From Boswellia sacra (taxonomy: Eukaryota; Streptophyta; Magnoliopsida; Sapindales; Burseraceae): a DNA stretch of 64,000 nucleotides. Where the stretch lies: positions 1 to 64,000 of the forward strand of contig SNVD02013655.1 in NCBI GenBank assembly GCA_013180625.2. The letters are read 5' to 3'. A program made the translations under genes and the position numbers. The notes below the pieces were generated by a model. It saw only the letters and a list, made by a program, of their open reading frames with translations. It was not told where the DNA came from and did no database searches. Shown piece by piece: positions 53,168 through 64,000 of this stretch. The number at the start of each line of letters is the position of its first letter. Within the stretch, counting starts at the first letter, position 1.

Positions 53168-56100
53168 ATAGTGGATGCTCAAGGCATATGACCGGAGATG
53201 CCTCCAAGTTCTCAAGAATAATCATGAAGAAAGGAGGATATGTGACCTTCGGTGATAATGCCAAAGGAAGGGTAATCGGACATGGTGATATTGGTAACCC
53301 TTCTTCACCTATTATTAACGATGTTTTGCTTGTTCATGGTTTAAAACATGATTTGATTAGCATTAGTCAATTGTGTGATAAGGGATATTTTGTTACTTTT
53401 GAGCCTAATAGATGTGTGATTAAGGATGTTAGTAACAATATGACATTATTTGTTGGTAATAGATTTGGTAATATTTATACAAATGATATTGATGTTAATG
53501 ATCATGTAGAAAATTGTTTCATTGTTAATCATGATGCTTGGTTATGGCATAGAAGGTTAGGTCATGATAGCATGGACACAATTTCAAAAATTTCTGAAAA
53601 TGATTTAGTTGATGGTCTTCCAAAAATAAAATTTAAAAAGGATAAGATTTGTGATGCTTGTCAATTTGGAAAACAAGTGAGAACTTCTTTTAAACAAAAG
53701 AAATTTATTTCAAACAAATAAACCTCTACAATTACTTCATTTGGATTTATTTGGACCATCAAGAACTAAAAGCCTTGGTGGAAAGTATTATGTTTTTGTT
53801 ATTGTGGATGATTATTCAAGATTCACTTGGGTGTTATTCTTGAAAAATAAAAATGAGGCCACACAAGCTTTTTCAAAATTTGCAAAAAGAGTCCAAAATC
53901 AAAAAGGGTATTCTATTGTGTCCATTAGGAGTGATCATGGTGGTGAAGTAGACAATGTCGCGTTTGAAAATCTTTGTGGTGAAAATGGTTTTGAACATAA
54001 TTTTTCCGCACCTAGAACTCCACAACAAAATGGTGTTGTTGAGAGGAAAAATAGGACTATCCAAGAAATGGCTAGGACCATGTTACTTGAAAATAATTTG
54101 GCAAAATATTTTTGGGCCGAAGCCGTTAATACCGCATGCTTTATAATCAATAGAGTCCATATTAGAGCTTTAATAAAGAAAACTCCTTATGAGCTTTGGA
54201 AAGGAAGAAAACCCAACATTGGATTTTTTTAAAGTTTTTGGATGTAAATATTTTATTTTAAACACCAAGGATAACCTTAGAAAATTTGATGCAAAAGTCG
54301 ATGTTGGAATTTTTGTTGGCTACTCCAACCATAGTAAAGCATATAGAGTTTTTAACAAAAAGACTCTTACTATTGAAGAATCTATGCATGTTGAATTTGA
54401 TGAAATTAATGTGATTTCTTCAAAGCATTTAGATGATGATATTGTTGAAGTAGAAAGGCAAATCAAGGAATCAAGGCTTGATGAAAAGAGTCAAGATGAT
54501 TTACAACTTCAACAAGAAAAGCTTGAGAAAGTAAATGATTCTTCCCAAGAATTACCAAAGGAATTGAGGTATGCAAAAGCTCACCCTAAAGATCTTATTA
54601 TTGGTGAACCATCACAAGGTATGAGAACAAGATCTTCTTTTAGAAACTTTTGTAATCATTTTGCATTTGTCTCTCAATTTGAACCAAAAACTTTTAAAGA
54701 AGCCGAAAATGACGAAAGTTGGATTTTGGCTATGCAAGAAGAATTGAACCAATTTGAAAGAAATCAAGTTTGGGAATTAGTCCCTAGACCTAAAAATCAC
54801 TCTATTATAGGCACTAAATGGATTTTTAGAAATAAAGTAGATGAAAATGGCACCATTATTAGAAACAAAGCTAGACTTGTTGCTCAAGGATACAATCACG
54901 AAGAAGGTATTGATTATGAGGAAACTTTTGCACCGGTTGCTAGATTAGAATCCATTAGAATGTTGTGTGCATTTGCATGTTATAAAAATTTTACATTATA
55001 CCAAATGGATGTCAAAAGTGCATTTTTAAATGGTTACATTATGGAGGAAGTATATGTAGAGCAACCTCTTGGTTTTCAAAAACATGATTTTCCAAACCAT
55101 GTTTTCAAACTCAAAAAGGCACTTTATGGCTTGAAACAAGCACCAAGAGCATGGTATGATAGATTGAGCAAATTTCTCATTGATAATGTTTTCGAAATGA
55201 AAAAAGTTGATACTACTCTTTTTGTTAAAACAAAAAATGATGATTTATTAATTGTTCAAATCTATGTTGATGATATTATATTTGGTGCTACTAATATTTC
55301 TATGTGTGAAGAATTTTCCAAGTGTATGCAACAAGAATTTGAAATGAGCTTAATGGGAGAAATAAATTTCTTCCTTGGACTTCAAATCAAGCAATCAATG
55401 GATGGGATCTTCATAAATCAAGCTAAATACACAAGAGATCTTCTCAACAAGTTTGGCATGGATAATTCAAGGACATATAACACACCTATGGATACATTAA
55501 CCAAGCTTGACAAAGATGAGAAAGGAAAAGATGTTGAGGTAACAAAATATCGAGGTATGATTGGCTCTCTTTTGTATTTAACTGCTAGTAGACCCGATAG
55601 TATGTTTAGTGTGTGTATGTGTGCTAGATTTCAATCTTGTCCAAAGGAATCTCACCTTAAGGCTGTAAAGAGGATATTTAGATATCTTCTTGGTACCATA
55701 AATCTAGGTCTTTGGTATCCCAAGTGTGATAATTTTGATCTAATTAGTTATTCCGATGCGGACTTTGCTGGAAGTCTTCTTGATAGAAAGAGCACTAGTG
55801 GCTCTTGCCATTTTCTAGGGCATGCATTAGTCTCATGGTTTAGTAGAAAACAAAATTTTGTTGCCTTATCAACCGCGGAAGCCGAGTATATTGCAGTAGG
55901 AAGTTGTTGTGCACAATCTCTTTGGATGAAACAAAATTTAAAATATTGTGGTGTGGTATTTGATCATATTCCCATCAAATGTGACAATACAAGTGCCATC
56001 AACATTTCAAAAAATCCAATACAACACTCTAGGACTAAGCATATAGAGAGTAGACATCATTTTATTAGAGATCATGTGCAAAAAGGTAATATTTCTTTAG

Positions 56101-56207
56101 AATTTGTTCCCATCAATAAAAAATTAGCCGATATTTTTACTAAACCCCTTAGTCAAGATAGATTTTGCATAATTAGAAGAGAATTAGGCATGTTGGATAT
56201 GTCCTAA
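53158..56207 (+). pseudogene. SIRE-2 Pol: protease, integrase, RT, RNase H, with two frameshifts
   Basis: Protease DSG at 53167-53175 (LDSGCSRHMTGD) in the -1 frame relative to gag. The GAG-pre-integrase zinc region (LWHRRLGHDSMDTI...CDACQFGKQ) is open to 53721. A 1-base shift at about 53715 leads to the integrase core (53741-54232: FVIVDDYSRFTWVLFLKNK, RSDHGGEVDN, PQQNGVVERKNRT, with D, D and E all present). A second shift lies in the T run at 54225-54231. The last piece, 54189-56207, is open and holds RT ([24 protein letters not shown] with intact YVDD) and RNase H ([29 protein letters not shown]). Ends TAA 56205-56207. No env follows. Confidence 0.88.
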
Positions 56208-56229
56208 TTTTGCTTTAATATGATAATCT

Positions 56230-56447
56230 TTGAATGGTAGCATATGTTTAAGGGGGAGAATATATTTAGGGGGAGTAGTTAATTTGATTACATTTTTTGA
56301 TGATAACAAAAGGGGGAGAAATTGTTGGATTGCTTATATTCATAACAAGTGCCATCTTTTTGTTTATTCTTTATTTTATTTTCATTCTTGATTTTAGATT
56401 ATATTTTAAAGCAATCAATGGTTTGTCATCATCAAAAAGGGGGAGAT
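56230..56447 (+). promoter_or_regulatory. SIRE-2 3' spacer with four polypurine tracts
   Basis: AGGGGGAG occurs near 56251, 56268, 56310 and 56437-56445, the last directly before the 3' LTR; same layout as SIRE-1. Confidence 0.75.
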
Positions 56448-58100
56448 TGTTATCCCTAAGGCTACATGATAATTTTGATGATAACAATACACATTGATTA
56501 ATTGAGATTTACTAACATGTTTATTTATGTGCAAGAGTAAGATCATTGAAATAATTTTAAAATCAAGAAGAGGCTTATTAAAATGAAGTGTTGAAGCTAA
56601 GGAGAAGACTACATGTTAAAGGCACAAAGCTTAAGAACAAGGATTGACTCAAGGAATGTGACACATGAGCAATGTTCAATCAATTGGTCATATATATCTC
56701 TATAAATATCCAAATGACGTGATTCTTGAGCCTTTGGAAAGCTTACTTAATTTATAACATTTCATATGTTTTAATGAAATTCAAATTTCAAGTGCAAGGT
56801 TGTCCAAATCATCATGCAAGTTGAAAAACAAATGGAAGCAGCTGACATGAGCATCGAATACTCCTTTGGACATATCTTGAGCTAGAAAAATCAAAATGAC
56901 TTGATTCTTACGGCATTAGAAAGAGGACTTAATGGGGCACATTTCATATGTTTTGAAGAAATTCAAATTTCAAATGGAAGACCGACATAATTGACATGCA
57001 ATTCTGTGGACTGACACAGAGAAGAAAAATCAACTCACATAAGCACCGAATGGTGTTTTGGCCATATCTTAAGATAGAGATATCCAATTGCTTTGATTCT
57101 TAATGTTTTGGAAAGCTTATTCAAATATGAAGATCTTTTATGTTTTGAAGAAATTCAAATTTCAAATGGAAGGCTGACAGAATTATCATTCAAATCAGTG
57201 GACAGCACATGGAAGAAAAATCAAGTCACTTGAGCACCGAATGGTGTTTTGGCCATATCTTGAGCTACAGATATCCAAATGACTTGGTTCATTGATGCGT
57301 TGGAAAGCTTATTCAAATGTGCAGATCTTTTATGTTTTACAGATTTTCAAATTTCAAACGGAACATTGACAAAAATGGACAGACAAGATTACGGTTTTTA
57401 TGGTGGGCAGAAAATTTGGAGATGATGTCTTCACTTGATTAAGTTCATCTCATTTGCCTATAAAAGGAGCCATTCTCCCATGCATTCAATAAGTGCAAGA
57501 GAAGCATTTTATCAAGCAAAAAAAGCCAAGAGAAATATCAAGTTTATAGAGCTTTTATATTCTTTATCTACTCTTTGAAGAGAGTTGTACTTTTGTTGTA
57601 AAAACTTTTCTTTGTTCTTATATGGTGTGAGAGTGAGATCTTCTTGTAAAGGATAAAAGATATCCTTGAGAGAACTCTTTCCTTGGTGAGGTTGTTCATC
57701 AAGAAGAACTCTTGGGGTGGTGTTATCAAGAGTTGAAGGAAAAAAGTCTTGGTGAAGTTGTTCATCAAGCAAGTTGTAAAGTATTCTACAACTTAGTGGA
57801 AAGCCTAGCTTGTGGAGGAGCTAGGAGCCCGTGGACGTAGGCAAGGTTTGCCGAACCACGTAAATTGAGTTTGCACTCTCTCTATCCCTATACTATTTAC
57901 ATTTACTTGCACTTGAGATTATTTATTATTGCTATTCTCTTGATTGCATCTTAGATAACTTCTATTTTCATCTTCTTCACTTCTATTCTCAAAAGAAAAA
58001 GTGAAATAATTTTTATCTTTCAAGAAAAGTTTTATAAATTCGTTTTGATAAATAAAACCCAATTCACCCCCCCTCTTGGGTTGTCATACCTGGGTCAACA
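56448..58100 (+). repeat. 3' LTR of SIRE-2 (1653 bp)
   Basis: TGTTATCCCTAAGG ... CTGGGTCAACA; TATAAAAG at 57459-57466. Confidence 0.9.
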
Positions 58101-60190
58101 TAAAAAAGTTACTTAATTCATTTGTTTGGACAGTAATATTTTTACTTTTTTAAATTAAATAATCTTATAAAACTTTACTGAAAAATTATAAACAATAAAA
58201 TATATAAAATAAATACATCAATTACTACCAACTATATCTTTTTAACATACTACGTTTTGGCAAATTTAATTGTTTGAACAAGATTAATTGGTATATTAGA
58301 TTAATTTTAAAACTAATTTAAAATAATTTTATTTTTGGGTTCTAGTCCTTTTTATTATTATATTTTTTAAATTTATCTTTTTTATTTTAATTATAAGATT
58401 TTTTTAGTTTTTAATTATATTTAATTTTCTAGCATTAAAATGCTAGATTTTAATCAAATTATTTTATTTTTATTATTTTATTTACTCTTTTTTATATTTA
58501 TCTTCTTTATTTTTTATTGAACTTTTATTATGTATCCTTCCTAAGAGTTTTATAGTTTATTTTATCTAAAAGTTTTATATTTATAGTATTTTAGTATAAG
58601 GTTATTGGTAAAAATTTTATAACTCTTTGATTTAAATGCTAAGTTAGTAAATGTTTAAATAATAGAGACAACATGGTTGAAGGGTTAAATCATCATTATA
58701 TAAATGTGCGAGAGACTAATTTAACAAAATTTGGTGGTAGCAGACTTATAAATAATATTATAAAACTTCAAGGTTATGTGTAATGCTAGATCTTAGTTCA
58801 AGGTTATTTGTAATATTTTTTTATTAAATTAAATAACTAAAAAGTAAATGTAATCAACAAATAATCTTACTTCTTTAACTTTCTACTTATACTTCCAAAA
58901 GGGTCTAATAATGACAACTCAAACGTTTCATAAACTAACACGAGACCCTTCTATATTATTGTAGAGACTAAAATACCCTTAAGCTATTATCTTCATAATA
59001 TAAATAATACAATTAAAAAATAAAGAAATTTAATAAAATATAATGAAGATCTTTTATTATAAAATTTAAAAAATAAATCTACTAAAATATTTTTAACTAT
59101 ACAAATAAAAAACCAACAAATATTACCCTCTTAGGTGAATATTATAAGAATATTTTAGTTACATTAATGAAATATACATTTAAATGTTTAATATTTATTT
59201 AGGTATATACTTTGAAATGATAAGTTGGGAAATTTTAGTACTTTAGCAATCTGTTTTGTTAGACGAAGGATGTTAGCTAAATAACATTAGGCATGTGTGA
59301 AATAAAAGCTGGATTTAGCCATCAACAACTTTCCCTCTTCGCGTATTAGTAGATTTTTTACTTGTGAAGTTTATTTCTAATCTCAGAGTAAAGAAAAAAG
59401 ACTGGAGAGATCAGTTATAAAACTTCATCAAAATAGTCTAAGTAAAATAATTGTAATATAGATATGATTGAAAAGAGAAATAAGATGTTTTCCTGTTATT
59501 ATGAGGGCAAAAATAAAGAAATAGGAGTTTATTAGTATTATCAAGGGTGTAGAAAGAGGGTGATCATTCAGAGGCCTTACCCCTCTTATTATTATTAATT
59601 TCTTTTAAAAAGAAGTTTTATAGTAAATGATCCATTTAAAATTTTAATCCAAAAATTACTTTGTTTTACCCAGTTTCTGATTTTCTTTCATAGGTCCACC
59701 CACGTCGTTTAGTTTTAAATTTTAGTATTGGGTGCTCTGGATTATAATTTTGCGGCGTGTTAAGCCCACCGTAAATGATATGATCTCCCCAAGTGTTAGC
59801 TTGTTAAGTTGAAAGTTGCGTTTGTTGAATGAATAATTTGTTCAGTTCCAAAACTTTCAATGAAGATTAAGATAATCTTTTCAATTAAAAGGCGTATATT
59901 AGGGTGAGTTGTCAAGTACAACCATTATATATATATAAGAATATTATCACTTGATCAGATACATACATTGCATGCCTTACCACATTAAAGATGACAGATC
60001 TTATTCAATATTTAATTATTTAGATATTACTTGGACTTAATTATCAAGAGAAGAAGGACCATAATATAGCAAATACTTTGACTTTCAGCAACTAATGAGT
60101 AAAGATTGGACAAAAATTCTGTTTATTTTTAATTAAAATTTGATAGGAAGAGATTATGGGCCAAATATTAGGATTTTGGCTAGAGCAGCT

Positions 60191-60233
<43 letters not shown>

Positions 60234-60932
60234 GAATACTGATACTTATCTTAAATTTATTTCAAATAATGTGTATTCAATCAATGATTGCTAAGTGGAT
60301 GGATTGAAAATGTAGTGAATGATTTTTTAATGTCAAAATTATTCCGAATTATTGGGGATGCATGATTTTGGGATAATGTTTGGAAAGTCTATCACTACTT
60401 TTATATATATATAGTATCAAAGTCTAACTATTTACACCTCATATATATTATACCTTTAGTTGCTACTTTTTTTTTCTTATAATAAAATAAAATCATCATA
60501 TATTTAAAGATGAAAATAGAAAGAGTAGTGCCCTTTGCCCTACGCAATTGAATTAAAGAAACTACAATTACCAAGCATACCTAATTTAGAATTAATTTAA
60601 AAAACTAATCCTAATAAAAACCCTTTTAATTTCAAAAGTATCCTTCACTTATTTATTATCTTCCTTAATATATTTTTCTCTATAGAGCTCCTGAATACTT
60701 TACTCTTTTTTTTTTAATAATAATCATCTCTTTTTCCTCAATTTAGCTTTTCTTTTTCAAAATGAAAGAAGCTTTTTTTTAAAGGAAAACGTAGATAATA
60801 AATTTTTTACTTCTCTCTCTCTCTCTCTCTCTCTCATCTCTTATTGATATTTTACTTTAATTATTAGTTCATTTTAACTTAAGGTTTAAATTTTCTTATC
60901 TAAGAGTGTCAATAATAATTTAAAATTCTAGT
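58101..60932. other. AT-rich intergenic DNA
   Basis: Very AT-rich, no open frame of 60 codons, no match to the proline-rich cluster. Simple repeats: (CT)n(AT)n at 60191-60233 and (TC)n at 60813-60834. A segment at 59680-59800 is less AT-rich but shows no gene. Confidence 0.55.
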
Positions 60933-62309
60933 CATTACAAGAAATAAGGCCTTTTACAACGGGGCGAAATCACGGTAAAAAGTTATTTATCGCGGTCCTC
61001 TGGTGGTTTCTACCCACCACCATAGAAGGTAGTTTGACTTTTTACCACAGTTTCTACTGGCTACAAAAGGTCTTTAACGACATTTTTCAAGTCTGCCGTA
61101 AATAACCGTCGTGTGATTGTCCAATGACATTTTTTTTTCTCATTTACTTTGGGCAATAAACCATAAGAAAAAAATTACAGCTGTCACAAAAGGTCAGTTT
61201 CTTTGTCATTCCTAAAATTATTTACTTCGTTCAGCAAAACTGCCAAAAAAAAATTGGCTATTCTGACATTCCATTTTCTTATTTTCATAAATCTATTTTT
61301 TAACCTATTTTTATTGTTTAACTAATTCATTGCCATATAAAAAATGGGAAGAAATCAAATGTCCAACACGAAATATTATATCAATTTAAGAATCCATAAA
61401 ATATACATAATCCACGAATAAAATCATAAGTTATACATTCTCATTCATATAACAATTCTAATGATAAAATCAATCTAAAAATAAAATTTCAATCCAATCT
61501 TCATGTGAAAAAAACCTGCACAAATAAAAAGTAATAATTATTATCTTACTAAATTTCCAAAAAATTATTTAAATCAAAGATGTAAGCCTAAATTTATTTA
61601 TTGACTAATGATAAATAACTTCATACCTAATTCTCCTTATAATTTGTTATTGCCTCAATATCAATGTTAACGTGATTTCGACGTGCACTTGAAGCATCCG
61701 AAACCTATTCAAGAAGAAAGAATACATATTTTAGGTTAAAAGAGTATTAAATCAAACCTAATCAATTTAAAAAAGTTGAAAAAATACTTGTTCTGTGCTA
61801 GGTGGTACCAACTGCTCTTCAATGTCTGGAAATTTCTGTTGTAGAAATTTATACAACATATTATACCTAACCCTCAATTCTTTGTTCTCTACTTGCATTT
61901 CACGTAAATCTTGTTGCAATTGCACCATATCAACAGGTTGAGATGAACTTTGCATTTGGACATTAGTTGGGGATGGACCATGGCCATTTTTCTGGGTATA
62001 CCCATGATGATCATGTCTCGTTACATCTGTCCATACATTTTCTGTCTCTTCTTCAGTTTGTTGCTTAATAGGTAATCTAGATAGACTTTCTTTTAATTGA
62101 CTCTACAAAATTATGGAAAAAAATTTAAGTTAAACAAAAAAAAAGGATTAATTGTAACCATACTCACACAAATTGTATAAGCATATAAGTTAGTTTTAGA
62201 AACGTACAATTATTTCTGCACTCTCATTATCAAATATATCTCCATCACTTCTAGTTCTAGTCTTGATAAATACATTAATGTGATCTGTTTTTTCTCCACT
62301 CTTTGACAT
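60933..62309 (-). mobile_element. CACTA (En/Spm-type) element, one end plus transposase-related exons
   Basis: CATTACAAGAAATAAGGCC at 60933 looks like a CACTA terminus with one base changed (CACTACAAGAAA...). The next 330 bp have subterminal-type motifs (ACGGTAAAAAG, CTTTTTACC, TTTACGG). Minus-strand transposase-related exons lie 0.8 kb further in. The other terminus was not found in the window. Confidence 0.55.
61767..62309 (-). pseudogene. En/Spm-type transposase C-terminal region, two exons
   Basis: Exon 1, 62309-62208 (34 codons): MSKSGEKTDHINVFIKTRTR then SDGDIFDNESAEII, with a GTACGT donor. Exon 2, 62102-61767: SQLKESLSRLPIKQQTEEET, a His/Gly/Asn-rich linker, then a coiled coil VQLQQDLREMQVENKELRVR to a TAA stop. 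TTTTGTAG is the acceptor, and the phase (0) fits. The F.KTRTR.DG....E.A pattern is that of the conserved region near the C terminus of plant En/Spm-like transposases, usually followed by a coiled coil. The catalytic part is absent from the window or lost, so the product would not act as a transposase alone. Confidence 0.6.
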
Positions 62310-64000
62310 CTAAGCACAAAAGCAAACATTATTTTACAACTGTAAGAAAGAAAGATACAACTATACTACATTAACTATTAGAAAGAAATGAAACTCACCA
62401 ATCATATAATGTGACTACTGCTAAATGAAAGTCATTATAAATATGACAATATTTAGCAATCCTTCATTTGTATGCAAAACATTCACTACTACTATGCAAA
62501 ATCTCTAACAATTCATATGAATTTTAGAATTTTAGATGTTGTTATAACTAATCTCTTCCCTCTTTTTGAAAAAAAAAAAAAAGAGAAAAAGGAAAAAAAG
62601 TACAACATGTCCTATTAAGTGCAAGTTGATGTACACGATTTGTCTTATTTCTCTTTGCCTATTTTTATAATATTAACGAGCAAAAGAAACTAATATATAG
62701 TTTATATATATGTACTATGTTAGTAAATATTTAAGAAAACCATTATCTTACTATATTTTTCGTAACTTACTTAAGCTCATTGGCTGCTCCGATAAGCTAT
62801 AAAGTCTTCCAATGAAGTGTATCAAAAAAACTAAAGGAGTTGGGCTTGGGTTTAGTGGTCTGGTGTAGTTGAATAGAAGAGTGGGCCGATTTGGTTTTGC
62901 TACATAGGCCCAAGAGGTATTACAAGATCTGCTTAATTAGCCTTTTGATTGAAAGCCGTTTGAGGATCTAGTTTTTGACATCCCGTGGATAGTCCTATAT
63001 GCATTTTCTCTTTCTTTGGCTTTTTTTTACAATTTACATTTTTTTATCTGATATTCCAAAGAATTTTATTTTTATTTTTTTATATATAAGAGACAAAATG
63101 TTCCTTGCATTGCCATGCTGGCAATGAGTGGCAAAGTGTTTTTCAATTGAAAGAATTCAAACTGCGTTATAAAAGTATAATACGTTTCATGATTGTGTTC
63201 CTTAGTTTTTTTAAATTACAATTATAAGTTAATGATTTTGTTTGAATTACTTTAAATTTCTTTATAAAATACGATCTGTCGCATGATTGAATGAGAACAT
63301 GTGTAGGAATATTTAAGCCGAGCTTTGTATTTTCGGTTTTATGTTAGAAACACCTAAAAAATGATTCAGTTCTATGCATATTAAGGGAGACAAGGAAGGT
63401 GTCAATGTGGAGTCCAAAGTGGAAGACGGTAGACAGATTCACATTGCTTTATAAACTATAAATCAATCGCCTTAAAGAAAATCTATCATAATTGCTATAA
63501 ACTAACTTTATCATGTAATACTCTGATGAAAGTATAGAAAGATAGAACAAAAGGTTTGGCTGTCGTTGTCTTGTTTTCCATTTGTCTTTTATTTTAAAAA
63601 TAAAGAAATAAGATGTCAATACACAGGGACTAGCAACCTAGCAAATGTAATCTCAAAGTGGCCATGCAAGCATATACTTTTGTAGAATACCTTACACAAT
63701 AGATCGTCAGCAATAAGATTTTTAGACTTTGACTCTGAAGAGACAATTTGTCATGCAACTAGCAAGGCACTTTGACATTGGCAAAAGAAGTTCAAAATCT
63801 TGTAATCTGCCACTACAAAAGAAAGAAAGAAATAATAAATACATAACAACAAAGGCTTCTAAAATAAAAATACACAATAGATTATGTGTGAAAATAAATG
63901 AAACCTCTAAGATGGTACAATGATTGGGCTGTGATGGAGCTTTCTAACTATATGAGCTCAAAGGGCTTTAAAATGTAGGACTACTGGTTTTTGTATTGGG
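62310..64000. other. Intergenic DNA to the window end
   Basis: No recognised gene. An A-rich tract lies at 62568-62597. The 64-codon plus frame at 63729-63923 is Lys-rich with no known motif and is probably chance. Confidence 0.45.

Larger units (their letters stand above)
49724..58100 (+). mobile_element. SIRE-2: nearly complete SIRE/Maximus-like copia element, unmatched flanks
   Basis: LTRs 49724-51373 and 56448-58100, primer binding site TGGTATCAGAGC at 51376-51387, full gag, protease, integrase, RT and RNase H, and polypurine tract. Length 8.4 kb. Only a few frame breaks separate it from an intact element. Left flank GGTTC and right flank TAAAA differ, so no target duplication exists; the right flank is also not the continuation of the A' upstream region. 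Confidence 0.9.

Noticed and set aside
63811..63830. CACTACAAAAGAAAG as another CACTA terminus
   Set aside because: It has the same orientation as the 60933 terminus, lacks subterminal repeats and has no partner.
1..64000. CRISPR arrays, tRNA or rRNA genes
   Set aside because: No direct-repeat/spacer arrays, and no tRNA- or rRNA-like sequence were noticed; the initiator tRNA-Met matches are only 12-base primer sites.

Overview
The window is nuclear DNA of a flowering plant, most likely a eudicot. It is AT-rich, has spliced gene fragments, and is packed with plant-type LTR retrotransposons (Ty3/gypsy and two Ty1/copia families primed by initiator tRNA-Met), CACTA-type DNA transposons and an endogenous pararetrovirus (Caulimoviridae). 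No prokaryotic genes, tRNA, rRNA or CRISPR were seen. Only one gene looks intact: a small secreted proline-rich protein at 38066-38602 (minus strand).

Left part (1-14245). The 3' part of a Ty3/gypsy element (1-6051, ending in a 1.4-kb LTR) carries, between pol remnants and its 3' LTR, an intronless broken copy of a LOG-type cytokinin-activating gene. The gypsy element sits in a decayed pararetrovirus integrant (6052 to about 14245). That integrant is also split by a 4-kb CACTA-like element (6569-10595, TSD TGT), which itself holds a solo copia LTR (8322-9255, TSD ATTAA). The virus-derived block ends in an inverted duplication of its intergenic region and abuts a 5'-truncated proline-rich protein gene.

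Middle part (14246-41717). This was a local cluster of small proline-rich/PELPK-like protein genes built from duplicated two-gene modules: A copies at 14.2, 38.1 and 49.1 kb, B copies at 16.6, 36.7 and 39.5 kb. A decayed copia element (17287-35921) was inserted into it. The copia was then hit by two CACTA elements. CACTA-1 (19598-28554) has captured exons from three unrelated host genes, all on the plus strand: an RNA polymerase IV/V largest-subunit-like gene, an EFR3/SRL2-like ARM-repeat gene and a 26S proteasome RPN2-like gene. The first four captured exons keep splice sites and one continuous reading frame across the junction between two source genes. CACTA-2 (29089-33360, TSD GTC) is non-coding. 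A solo LTR of the SIRE-like family sits inside a captured exon of CACTA-1.

Right part (41718-64000). Two closely related SIRE/Maximus-like copia elements (41718-48961, TSD CAAAC; 49724-58100, flanks not matching) flank the broken A' proline-rich gene. The first contains a 38-bp palindrome identical to two head-to-head Tn5 mosaic ends, which is almost certainly an untrimmed Nextera mate-pair junction adapter, so part of that element's sequence is an assembly artefact. From 58101 to the end the DNA is AT-rich intergenic sequence with one CACTA terminus (60933) and a two-exon En/Spm-type transposase-related fragment on the minus strand (61767-62309).
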